From NCBI GenBank assembly GCA_964397525.1, contig CAYNIY010000044.1, positions 1 to 12,056 on the forward strand: a stretch of 12,056 nt of DNA, in the 5' to 3' direction. A program made the translations under genes and the position numbers. The number at the start of each line of letters is the position of its first letter. Position 1 is the first letter of the stretch. Below, piece after piece: positions 1-5,825 of this stretch. The notes under the pieces were generated by a model. It made no database searches, was not told the DNA's origin, and saw only the letters and a program-made list of their open reading frames with translations. Source of the DNA: Syntrophopropionicum sp964397525 (lineage in GTDB: Bacteria > Bacillota > Desulfotomaculia > Desulfotomaculales > Pelotomaculaceae).

Positions 1-8
1 TTTTTAAT

Positions 9-25
9 AACCGGACACTCCGGTT
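9..25. other. perfect 7-bp hairpin, function unclear
   Basis: AACCGGA (9-15) and TCCGGTT (19-25) are exact inverted repeats around a CAC loop, 13 bases past the stop of the minus-strand small gene. For a transcript coming from that gene the hairpin is followed by ATTAAAAA rather than a T-run, so it is not a canonical terminator. On the plus strand it is also not followed by T's. It may still help mark the 3' end of the minus-strand transcript, or belong to a gene beyond the left edge. Confidence 0.3.
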
Positions 26-38
26 TGCACTGCCGCTA

Positions 39-212
39 TCACCCCAACTGGTCAATCAGCTCGAAGTGTGTGTTCAGCAGTACATTCAAATCCATACGGA
101 GCCGGTGTGCGGCTGCCGGGTCGCTGGTCTTGGCTATCTGTTCTTTTACCAGCTTAATTTTATTTATTGTGTTTTCCATTTCATCCAGCAGCACGGCCCT
201 GTCCAACAGCAT
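39..212 (-). CDS. small helical protein of unknown function (57 aa)
   Basis: I do not recognise this protein. The chosen start is the ATG at 212-210, because GGAGGTG lies six bases before it; the ATG at 227-225 would put that ribosome site inside the coding region and has none of its own. The product is short, charged and predicted almost wholly helical (hydrophobic residues spaced as in an amphipathic helix or coiled coil: LLDEMENTINKIKLVKEQI, then LRMDLNVLL), with no Cys, no membrane segment and no signal peptide. Size and helical hairpin style recall Spo0E-like regulators, but the SQxLD signature of that family is absent, so I do not assign it. It lies about 95 bases downstream of uvsE on the same strand. 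The strong ribosome site is the main argument that the gene is real. Confidence 0.6.
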   Translation of the reverse strand: MLLDRAVLLDEMENTINKIKLVKEQIAKTSDPAAAHRLRMDLNVLLNTHFELIDQLG

Positions 213-307
213 ATAGAACACCTCCATTCATAATCATTATTGCTGACTTTAAGATAATATAAAATCCTTATAATTTCCTTAATACACAATTAAAAATAAA
301 TTATTTT

Positions 308-1276
308 CTATGGAAATATTAAAGCAGCTTCCCCGGCTTGCCGTATCATGGGGTAGCCTGCAAGATCGCTGACCAGCTGAAACATTGCCCTGTCTTTTTG
401 CTTGGCCTCCACCATGATATCAATATCCTGATTAAATTCACGCGCCAGCTTCAGGAACGGGTACAGATCGTTCGGGTTGACATAATCATGGTGACTGCGG
501 CAGCTTTCCCTGCTCCTGGGGCTGGAGACGTGGAATTTTGGCGGGAGGCAGGTGCCTGCCCAGGTTGAATAAACAGCAGGCAATATGTTCGCCATATTTT
601 CCCCCTCGTTATGGCATTTATAATGGTGAAAATCCAGGACCATGGGCAGGGATAAGCTGCTGCAGATATGCAGTACGTCATTTGGGGTATAAATCTTATC
701 GTCGTTCTCAAGGACTATCCTGCATGCTACATGCCCGGGCAAGCGGCTCCAGTTGGTTATAAAACGATTCGATGAACTCTTCTTGTCACCATAGCCCCCC
801 CCGGTATGGATGATAATCCTGGCCCTGCTGTCAAGGGCCATTGCTTCCAGGAGGCGGCAGTGATACTCCAGGTCTGTCAGCGAATCATGAAAGACCTTTT
901 CATGAGGGGAGTTTATCAATGTGTACTGGTCAGGATGAAAGGAAACCCTGATTTTGTTTTCCTTAACAAAACTGCCGACAGCTCCTAATTCTTTAATGAA
1001 ATCACTGATATAATCCCACTCTGACATTGCGGGATGTGTGGCCAGGGGAATAATTTTTGATGAAAAACGGTAGATGCGCACCCCATGCGCCACGTTGTGT
1101 TCCAGCAGGCGCAGCGTGCTGCGTAAGTTTTCCCGGGCGGCGGCACGCACTTTTTCCAAAGCCGCTGCCCTGCTTGTTTCTGCCAGCCTGCTGTATGTTT
1201 TAAATGTAACCGCCCTGGAAGGCGAGTTGTTTTCAAGGACGACAGACATCGCTGCGTAACCAAACCTGATCTGCAT
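308..1276 (-). CDS. uvsE: UV DNA damage endonuclease UvsE (UVDE family)
   Basis: Product of 322 aa, the normal length for the family. UVDE enzymes nick DNA just 5' of UV photoproducts and other lesions, starting an excision repair route independent of UvrABC. The TIM-barrel signature is complete: the N-terminus MQIRFGYAAMS, YRFSS (69-73), PLATHP (77-82), FHPDQ (113-117), HTGGGYG (157-163), LENDDK (189-194), LDFHH (214-218), PKFHVSSPRS (246-255) and VEAKQKD (289-295). These supply the metal ligands by analogy with the Thermus enzyme: H114, H157, E190, D215, H218, H249 and E290, plus K247, the equivalent of the carboxylated lysine. An upstream in-frame ATG (1324) would add 16 residues (MPPPGGIF...), but those codons lie in a terminator-like hairpin and have no family match. 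The start at 1276 has only a weak GGGG 11 bases upstream. The gene is downstream of a repeat protein and a helix-turn-helix protein on the same strand. Confidence 0.95.
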   Translation of the reverse strand: MQIRFGYAAMSVVLENNSPSRAVTFKTYSRLAETSRAAALEKVRAAARENLRSTLRLLEHNVAHGVRIYRFSSKIIPLATHPAMSEWDYISDFIKELGAVGSFVKENKIRVSFHPDQYTLINSPHEKVFHDSLTDLEYHCRLLEAMALDSRARIIIHTGGGYGDKKSSSNRFITNWSRLPGHVACRIVLENDDKIYTPNDVLHICSSLSLPMVLDFHHYKCHNEGENMANILPAVYSTWAGTCLPPKFHVSSPRSRESCRSHHDYVNPNDLYPFLKLAREFNQDIDIMVEAKQKDRAMFQLVSDLAGYPMIRQAGEAALIFP

Positions 1277-1298
1277 AAATGCATCAACCCCGCTGTTT

Positions 1299-1325
1299 AC
1301 AAAAATGCCTCCTGGCGGAGGCATT
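1299..1325 (-). terminator. hairpin plus T-run between the repeat-protein gene and uvsE
   Basis: Reading the minus strand, AATGCCTCC and GGAGGCATT form a perfect 9-bp stem (1325-1317 with 1312-1304) around a four-base loop, followed at once by a run of T's (TTTTTG). This is the layout of an intrinsic terminator for the gene at 1772-1356. A TATAAT box on the minus strand (1335-1330), with TTAATA 18 bases upstream, could start a transcript right at the hairpin, in which case it would act as a 5' hairpin of the uvsE mRNA instead. The sequence alone does not decide between terminator, attenuator and 5' stabiliser. Confidence 0.65.
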
Positions 1326-1329
1326 GCTT

Positions 1330-1359
1330 ATTATAAAGCTTATTTTCAGATGTTATTAA
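1330..1359 (-). promoter_or_regulatory. candidate promoter for uvsE
   Basis: On the minus strand TATAAT (1335-1330) is preceded, 18 bases upstream, by TTAATA (1359-1354), a fair sigma-A-like pair. The predicted start near 1323 falls at the foot of the 9-bp hairpin. If used, uvsE would be made separately from the upstream genes. The -35 match is only four of six, in AT-rich sequence. Confidence 0.3.
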
Positions 1360-1772
1360 AATAACCTTTTCCACCATGGCAGCCCATCGCTTTTCTTTTT
1401 CTGGCTTTCATTATATTTTTTTTCATAATCCTCTAACATCTTCTGGTATCCACCCCTGACACGCTGCATCGCATCCGTGCTCCCGGATTTGTTGTTTTCC
1501 GTTTGCGATTCTGCCAGGTCTGCTTTTCCATCGCACTCATCATCTAGTATTCGCTGGTAAGTGTCCCTGATATGCTGGATAGGATCTCCTATACTCTCTT
1601 CTTCTGTGAAACTTACTTTTAACTGGTCTTGCTCACAGTTATCGTATGCTTTCTGATACCCATCTCTGATATGTTGGACAGGATCTTTTTCCAGTGCTTC
1701 ATCCAGGGCATCCCTGAATAATTTTATCAGGCCGGTGCGCTCTCTTCTTTTAGGACTGTTATCTCCATTCAT
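1356..1772 (-). CDS. acidic protein with three QHIRDxYQK-like repeats, unknown function (138 aa)
   Basis: I do not recognise a named family. The protein contains three copies of one motif: DPVQHIRDGYQKAYDN (30-45), DPIQHIRDTYQRILDD (63-78) and DAMQRVRGGYQKMLED (100-115), spaced 33 and 37 residues apart and joined by highly charged, low-complexity linkers. Each copy looks like a short amphipathic helix with a conserved Gln-x-x-Arg and Tyr-Gln-Lys/Arg. The N-terminus is basic (KRRERTG) and the C-terminus ends in an aromatic-basic tail, WWKRLF, which could touch a membrane or partner. There is no signal peptide or transmembrane segment. The start ATG has a GAGG about 13 bases upstream, inside a small AAAGC/GCTTT hairpin (1780-1792), so initiation may be weak. 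It lies 48 bases after the helix-turn-helix gene and just before uvsE. A structural or adaptor role is guesswork. Confidence 0.7.
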   Translation of the reverse strand: MNGDNSPKRRERTGLIKLFRDALDEALEKDPVQHIRDGYQKAYDNCEQDQLKVSFTEEESIGDPIQHIRDTYQRILDDECDGKADLAESQTENNKSGSTDAMQRVRGGYQKMLEDYEKKYNESQKKKSDGLPWWKRLF

Positions 1773-1820
1773 GTCATTGAAAGCCTCGCTTTAAATAAAA
1801 ATGTCTGGTATCTCAATCTT

Positions 1821-2093
1821 TCAGGCCCAGGGTATCTTATCCATATAATCTCCCCTTAAAATAGGGAGGATCTTTTTTTTTAGATGCTCCGGCAGATCTC
1901 TAACCTTCACTTCTTCTATTCTTAATATGTCAATTGTATCAACCTTCAATTGCTGTGCCAGTTCCCTGGCCGTCAGTCCCTGGTTTTTGCGCAGCTCTTT
2001 GACGGTCTTGTTTTTAATACCGAAACCAAATATTTGGATCCCCTCCCGCATAGGTCTTGTAAAATATGCGATATCTTTATTCTTCGATTTCAT
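1821..2093 (-). CDS. small helix-turn-helix (XRE-like) DNA-binding protein
   Basis: Product of 90 aa from the ATG at 2093; a longer TTG start at 2123 has no ribosome site, and the ATG has a modest GGGA about ten bases before it. The centre carries a Cro/C1-type helix-turn-helix: VKELRKNQGLTARELAQQL as helix 1 to 2, followed by KVDTIDILRIEE as the recognition helix and its continuation. The segment before it (YFTRPMREGIQIFGFGIKNK) is unlike a plain repressor start, and the C-terminus ends in LPILRGDYMDKIPWA. No sensor or cleavage domain is present. It heads the minus-strand run HTH, repeat protein, uvsE, so it may regulate that group or itself, but no operator can be named from the sequence. 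Confidence 0.75.
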   Translation of the reverse strand: MKSKNKDIAYFTRPMREGIQIFGFGIKNKTVKELRKNQGLTARELAQQLKVDTIDILRIEEVKVRDLPEHLKKKILPILRGDYMDKIPWA

Positions 2094-2163
2094 AAGGCTG
2101 TTTCCCTGCTCGTCCGGCAACAACTACAGCTGGCAGCAATAATTTTTCACCACCGGCGTGACA

Positions 2164-2213
2164 CGCGACACGGGGACGGTTCCGCGACACGGGGACGGTT
2201 CTCCTGTCTCGCT
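2164..2213 (+). repeat. tandem 19-bp repeat of a dispersed GGGACGGTTC family
   Basis: The 19-mer CGCGACACGGGGACGGTTC occurs twice head to tail without a gap (2164-2182 and 2183-2201), and the second copy runs on into TCCTGTCTCGC. GCGAC near the start and a GTC(T)CGC at the end make the unit nearly palindromic. The core GGGGACGGTTCT(C/T)CTGTC reappears in the opposite orientation at 4482-4567. Repeats of this type are scattered through many clostridial genomes and resemble REP elements mobilised by IS200-like (RAYT) transposases; that link is inference, since no such transposase is in the window. Confidence 0.75.
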
Positions 2214-2283
2214 TCAGAAAGGTATCCGGCAATGCATATTGAATAACAAATAAAATCAAAGTATTAGCTTTGGAGGTGGTTTT

Positions 2284-2523
2284 ATGCCCATTGTTTTTCC
2301 GGACAGCGTGGTCAAGGAGGCTTTTATCCGCTCCGATGGCGAGTGTGAGTGCATTGATGACAAGCATAATCATTCCGGCAGGTGCAACAGCCAGATCACA
2401 TACCGCATGAGAGGCATGGAATTTCCCGGCGGCTGGGAGGCCTGTCAAATTGCTGCTGAAAAACCGCTTGATGCCGGCAACTGCAGAATAGTATGCATCG
2501 AATGTTTCAAATGTGGGACATAG
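2284..2523 (+). CDS. small Cys-rich protein resembling a degenerate HNH endonuclease
   Basis: The 79-aa ORF starts at an ATG six bases after GGAGGT, a strong ribosome site. Layout matches small HNH-fold proteins: ECEC (20-23), HSGRC (30-34), GWEA (50-53) and GNCRIVCIECFK (65-76). In active relatives the positions after GWEA are His-His-Ile and the last motif is C-x-x-C-H; here these read Cys-Gln-Ile (54-56) and C-x-x-C-Phe (F75), so the histidines expected to bind metal and activate water are gone, while Asn66 and most zinc-type cysteines (C21, C23, C34, C67, C71, C74, C77) are kept. It should fold but not cut. The last codons and stop (TGTGGGACATAG) already belong to the repeat unit that follows, so the C-terminus may be shortened by repeat insertion. 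Family assignment is from memory of motifs. Confidence 0.6.
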   Translation: MPIVFPDSVVKEAFIRSDGECECIDDKHNHSGRCNSQITYRMRGMEFPGGWEACQIAAEKPLDAGNCRIVCIECFKCGT

Positions 2524-2622
2524 GGGACAGGTACCTTGTCCCTAAATCCTATTGATTAAACTCTTTGATATTCCGGTGACCCTGCAAAAGGGACAAGGTA
2601 CCTGTCCCTCCTGTCCACACAT
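2511..2622. repeat. inverted-repeat element (19-bp perfect arms)
   Basis: GGGACAGGTACCTTGTCCC at 2524-2542 is the exact reverse complement of the sequence at 2590-2608. The similarity continues less perfectly outward (TGTGGGACATA on the left, TCCTGTCCACACA on the right). Each arm is itself nearly palindromic around GGTACC. The 47-base spacer holds no gene. This looks like a small non-autonomous or REP/MITE-like element; no flanking target duplication can be judged because the right side runs into the assembly gap. Confidence 0.65.
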
Positions 2623-2777
2623 NNNNNNNNNNNNNNNNNNNNNNNNNNNNNNNNNNNNNNNNNNNNNNNNNNNNNNNNNNNNNNNNNNNNNNNNNNNNNN
2701 NNNNNNNNNNNNNNNNNNNNNNATATTCCGGTGACCCTGCAAAAGGGACAAGGTACCTGTCCCTCCTGTCCACACAT
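2568..2777 (+). repeat. identical 55-bp flanks of the assembly gap
   Basis: The 55 bases just before the Ns (2568-2622) are identical to the 55 just after them (2723-2777). The match stops exactly at the gap edge on both sides, as expected when two contigs that share a 55-base k-mer are joined by a scaffolder. It is therefore probably one genomic copy, or one of several repeats, rather than a true tandem duplication. Confidence 0.85.
2623..2722. other. assembly gap (100 N)
   Basis: Exactly 100 undetermined bases, the usual placeholder for a gap of unknown size. Any open reading frame drawn across it is meaningless. The real distance between the HNH-like gene and yifB is unknown. Confidence 0.99.
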
Positions 2778-2870
2778 AATATAATGACATTATTTTCATA
2801 TAATGGAAGGATTGGTATTGTATGATGTCGTATATTTAATACATGTATAGTTGTTGTACAGGAGGCACTA

Positions 2871-4430
2871 ATGATCGCCATAGTGAAAAGCACCGCTCTC
2901 ACCGGTCTGGAGGGCCAGGTTGTGGAAGTTGAGGTAGATGTGTCCAACGGCCTGCCCTGCTTTGATATTGTTGGTCTGCCAGACACCTCGGTAAGGGAAT
3001 CGAAAGACCGTGTCCGCGCGGCAATAAAAAACTCCGGTCTCGAATTTCCAGTCAGGAGGATAACTGTTAACCTGGCGCCAGCCGACTTGAGAAAAGAAGG
3101 ACCTGTCTACGATCTCCCGATAGCTATTGGCATCCTGGCTGCTACTGCACAATTATCCCCTAGTCAATATGAACGCTATACATATCTGGGTGAACTTTCC
3201 TTGAACGGGACACTGCGCTGTATCGCCGGTACGCTGCCTAATGTCATGGCCGCCGTTGACGCATCACTAAGAGAAATAATTGTACCAATGGAAAATGCCG
3301 CTGAAGCGGCACTTGTTGAAGGCGCAAATATTTTCCCTGCCGGCAGCCTGGCGGAGCTTGCGAGTTTTCTGCGCGGCGAGACGGACATATCACCATATGT
3401 TTTGGATTTAAATGATTATTTGGAGACCCGGGCAGACGAGGTGCTTGATTTTTCTGATGTTAAAGGCCAGCATGCCGCCAGGCGCTCACTTGAAGTTGCT
3501 GCCGCCGGCTCACATAACCTGATCATGGTTGGCAGTCCCGGTTCCGGTAAAACCATGCTGGCCCACCGCCTGCCAGGTATCCTGCCGGACATGACCTTCC
3601 GTGAAGCCATTGAAACAACCAAAATTTACAGCCTGGCCGGTTTGCTTACACCAGGCACACCTCTGGTTAACCGCAGACCTTTCAGGTCGCCTCACCATAC
3701 CGCGTCAACTGTCGGCCTGATTGGCGGCGGCAGGAACCCCCGGCCGGGAGAAATCAGCCTTGCCCACCACGGTGTGTTGTTTTTAGATGAGATGCCCGAA
3801 TTTCAGAAGGACGCGCTGGAGGCTCTCCGCCAGCCTCTTGAAGATGGCGTGGTGTCCATCTCAAGAGCAAGCGCTTCGCTGACATATCCAGCCAGGCTGA
3901 TGCTGGTAGGAGCGCTCAATCCCTGTCCCTGCGGTTATGCAGGAGACTACTTGCACGGGTGCACGTGCACGCCTCACCAGGTGCAGCGGTATGTTTCCCG
4001 CCTATCAGGACCGCTATTGGACCGGATCGACATCTGCATCGAGGTGCCCCGCCTGCCATATGAAGACATCTCCTCAGCTGAAAAACCGGAAAACTCAGCT
4101 TCTATTAAAAAAAGAGTGGAAGCGGCAAGGGAATGCCAGCGGGAAAGGTTTAGAGCCGATCCGCAGTCAGGCGCCCGCGCCCAGACCTTTGACTGCAATG
4201 CCCGAATGGGCTCAAAGGAAGTGCGCCGGTACTGTAAAATGACTAAAGCAACGCGGGAATTGCTGAAAGAGGCTTTTAAGCGGTTTTCCCTGAGCGCCCG
4301 TTCTTATGATAAAATTTTAAAGGTTTCGCGGACAATAGCCGACCTGGACGGCACTGAATTGATAGAAGAACCGCACCTGGCGGAGGCTGTACAATATCGT
4401 TCCCTGGACTGGCTTACCGCCAATTATTAA
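2871..4430 (+). CDS. YifB/ComM family Mg-chelatase-like AAA+ ATPase
   Basis: Product of 519 aa, full length for the family. Domain order is usual: an N-terminal ChlI/Lon-protease-like S5 fold (about 20-141, with GLPDTSVRESKDRVRAAI), the AAA+ Mg-chelatase core (about 190-396) and the C-terminal helical domain (about 405-500). The Walker A motif is GSPGSGKT (221-228) and Walker B is LFLDE (304-308); FRSPHHTAS and NPCPCGYAGD with its following CTC are family hallmarks. In gamma-proteobacteria ComM is a hexameric helicase that extends branch migration during natural transformation; the Firmicute role is less clear and the protein is not a real magnesium chelatase. The start ATG is five bases after AGGAGG. 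It is usually next to rnhB, yraN and dprA; here rnhB and yraN are convergent to it and dprA is not seen. Confidence 0.93.
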   Translation: MIAIVKSTALTGLEGQVVEVEVDVSNGLPCFDIVGLPDTSVRESKDRVRAAIKNSGLEFPVRRITVNLAPADLRKEGPVYDLPIAIGILAATAQLSPSQYERYTYLGELSLNGTLRCIAGTLPNVMAAVDASLREIIVPMENAAEAALVEGANIFPAGSLAELASFLRGETDISPYVLDLNDYLETRADEVLDFSDVKGQHAARRSLEVAAAGSHNLIMVGSPGSGKTMLAHRLPGILPDMTFREAIETTKIYSLAGLLTPGTPLVNRRPFRSPHHTASTVGLIGGGRNPRPGEISLAHHGVLFLDEMPEFQKDALEALRQPLEDGVVSISRASASLTYPARLMLVGALNPCPCGYAGDYLHGCTCTPHQVQRYVSRLSGPLLDRIDICIEVPRLPYEDISSAEKPENSASIKKRVEAARECQRERFRADPQSGARAQTFDCNARMGSKEVRRYCKMTKATRELLKEAFKRFSLSARSYDKILKVSRTIADLDGTELIEEPHLAEAVQYRSLDWLTANY

Positions 4431-4481
4431 AATATTACTACTCTGTATTGCATGTTGCCTGCTATCCCGGGCTTATCCTCA

Positions 4482-4567
4482 CAAAAAACTGCGACAGAAG
4501 AACCGTCCCCTAGTCGCAAAAAACTGCGACAGAAGAACCGTCCCCTAGTCGCAAGTCCCCTAGTCGC
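4482..4567 (-). repeat. tandem 35-bp repeat at the convergent junction, same family as 2164-2213
   Basis: Two exact 35-base units (4482-4516 and 4517-4551) are followed by a third partial copy, GTCCCCTAGTCGC (4555-4567). Inside each unit GCGAC and GTCGC are inverted repeats that can form a hairpin. Read on the minus strand the core is GGGGACGGTTCTTCTGTCGC, nearly the same as the core at 2191-2213, so this is the same dispersed family in the other orientation. It fills most of the 146-base space between the stops of yifB and yraN, where it might also slow or end transcription from either side; no strong T-run is present. Confidence 0.8.
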
Positions 4568-4576
4568 GATTTTCGC

Positions 4577-4939
4577 TTAGAAAGCGTTTATTATGTGGTC
4601 CAACTTTATTAATGTGCCCTCCCCGTCAAATAAAACTGCAATTACGTCAAACCGGCAGCAGCACTCGGTCTTTCTTTCAACCTGAAGATAATACCAGGCC
4701 AGCTGTCTTAGCTTGTGCTGTTTGCGCCTGGTAATGCTTTCCTGGGCCAGCCCGTACCCGGCGCCGCTGCGTGAGCGCACCTCGACAAAAACAAGAGCTT
4801 CCTGATCCAGCGCCACCAGGTCAATTTCACCAATATTGCAGGTAAAATTTCTGCAAAGCAGAGCGTAACCTTTATTTTTCAGATATTGCGCCGCTGCCTC
4901 TTCACCCTTCCGCCCCAGCTGTTTTCTCTGAAAAGTCAT
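4577..4939 (-). CDS. YraN (UPF0102) family predicted nuclease-fold protein
   Basis: Product of 120 aa from the ATG at 4939-4937, the usual family length; a longer frame to 4990 runs back into rnhB and is not supported. The start MTFQRKQLGRKGEEAAAQYL and the central GEIDLVALDQEALVFVEVRSRS are hallmarks. Glu/Asp of GEIDL and the Glu of VEVR form the acidic part of a PD-(D/E)xK-like restriction-endonuclease fold; the usual Lys is Arg here, which is found in other members. No reaction has been established for most of the family; a DNA repair or recombination role is inferred from the fold and its neighbours. The ATG overlaps the rnhB TGA as ATGA, so translation is probably coupled, and no clear independent ribosome site is visible. 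Confidence 0.92.
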   Translation of the reverse strand: MTFQRKQLGRKGEEAAAQYLKNKGYALLCRNFTCNIGEIDLVALDQEALVFVEVRSRSGAGYGLAQESITRRKQHKLRQLAWYYLQVERKTECCCRFDVIAVLFDGEGTLIKLDHIINAF

Positions 4940-5718
4940 GAGCGCAGGCAGTCCTGAACCGGCCGGTAGCCGGCCCGGTGAATCGGACAAGGGCCATATG
5001 CAGACAGAGCGTCCAGGTGCTCCTGTGTACCGTAACCCTTGTGGCGGTCAAATCCGTATTGAGGGTAGAGCTTGTGGTATGAATCCATCAGGTGATCCCT
5101 GGTCACTTTGGCCAGAATGGAGGCCGCGGCAATGGAGGCGCTGATAGCATCTCCACCGACAATAGGAGTTTGCGGGAATTCCAAACGATCAATAATAAAC
5201 CCGTCCACGAGCACATAAGCCGGCTTTACGGCAAGCCCTGTTACAGCCCTGCGCATGGCTTTCAGGCCTGCCTGGCGAATGTTATCAAGAAAGATCTCCT
5301 CAGTAGATGAGCTGCCTACGGACCAGGCAATGGCAGCTTCCTTGATCTGCTCCGCCAGTATCTCCCGCCTGGCGGCAGTTAGTTTTTTAGAGTCGTTTAA
5401 GCCCGGAAAGTTTGTCCTGATAGTTAAAATTACCGCAGCCGCTACAACCGGGCCAGCCAGCGGCCCCATGCCCGCTTCGTCAACCCCTGCGACAAGGTGA
5501 TATCCCCTGGCTTGCAGCTCTTCTTCATATAAAAACATTTTGCCCAGGCGTTTCAATTCCAGCGCAAGTCTGTTTTCAGCGCGCAGTAATTTATCCAGGA
5601 GCTCGCGAACACCTGCCCTGCTGTCCTCAGACAGGGCCTGCCTGAATTCGGTGCTGGCGCCTGCGGGGCTGTCGGCTGTCACTTTAATTTGCTCAATGGT
5701 CATTTTTGATATGTCCAA
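4936..5718 (-). CDS. rnhB: ribonuclease HII with a variant GMG substrate motif
   Basis: RNase HII removes single ribonucleotides from DNA and cleaves RNA-DNA hybrids in the cytoplasm. The product is 260 aa from a TTG at 5718 (GGGGGG eight bases upstream) or 255 aa from the ATG at 5703; both fit the longer Firmicute form with about 75 residues before the catalytic core. The carboxylates are present: D80 and E81 in VDEAG, D172 in LVDG, and D190/D208 around IAAASILAKVTRD. The C-terminal HKGYGTQEHLDAL and GPCPIHR are typical. The striking point is residue 84: the GRG loop that reads the ribonucleotide is GMG here, from a plain ATG codon. Since every other motif is intact the gene looks maintained, but activity could be altered. 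It is transcribed leftward with yraN, overlapping it by 4 bp, and away from fdhE. Confidence 0.95.
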   Translation of the reverse strand: MDISKMTIEQIKVTADSPAGASTEFRQALSEDSRAGVRELLDKLLRAENRLALELKRLGKMFLYEEELQARGYHLVAGVDEAGMGPLAGPVVAAAVILTIRTNFPGLNDSKKLTAARREILAEQIKEAAIAWSVGSSSTEEIFLDNIRQAGLKAMRRAVTGLAVKPAYVLVDGFIIDRLEFPQTPIVGGDAISASIAAASILAKVTRDHLMDSYHKLYPQYGFDRHKGYGTQEHLDALSAYGPCPIHRAGYRPVQDCLRS

Positions 5719-5795
5719 ATCAATAGCCCCCCATCCCAGAATCCTACAATATCATCTTTTCGCCAAAAACAAATAATTTCCTTGAAACATAACCT

Positions 5796-5825
5796 ATTAT
5801 AAATAAATACTGGGAAATAATTCAA
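5796..5825 (-). promoter_or_regulatory. candidate promoter for rnhB-yraN
   Basis: On the minus strand TTGAAT (5825-5820) and TATAAT (5801-5796) are separated by 18 bases, a good sigma-A-like pair, giving a leader of about 70 bases before the TTG start of rnhB. Its -35 box touches the -35 box of the fdhE promoter, so the two promoters are back to back. Confidence 0.45.

Noticed and set aside
39..212. Spo0E-like phosphatase
   Set aside because: Size and helical character fit, but the SQxLD signature is missing, so it was left as unknown.
1277..1324. Sixteen-residue N-terminal extension of UvsE
   Set aside because: Its codons are the terminator-like hairpin and T-run; family members begin at the position of the ATG at 1276.
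2077..2448. 123-codon minus-strand frame opposite the HNH-like gene
   Set aside because: It overlaps the helix-turn-helix gene start, crosses the tandem repeats and lies antisense to the gene with the strong ribosome site; no recognisable motifs.
2799..2804. TATAAT as the yifB promoter
   Set aside because: No acceptable -35 box at 16-18 bases upstream, and the upstream sequence is the uncertain gap flank.
2542..2986. Frames running through the N block and the repeat flanks
   Set aside because: They contain undetermined residues and translate the duplicated repeat on both sides of the gap; no evidence of real coding.
4482..4567. CRISPR array
   Set aside because: Units are directly adjacent without unique spacers, and no cas gene is present.
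4940..4990. Longer start for the YraN protein
   Set aside because: It would overlap rnhB by over 50 bases; family proteins begin near MTFQRKQLGRKGEE and the ATGA overlap is a typical coupling arrangement.
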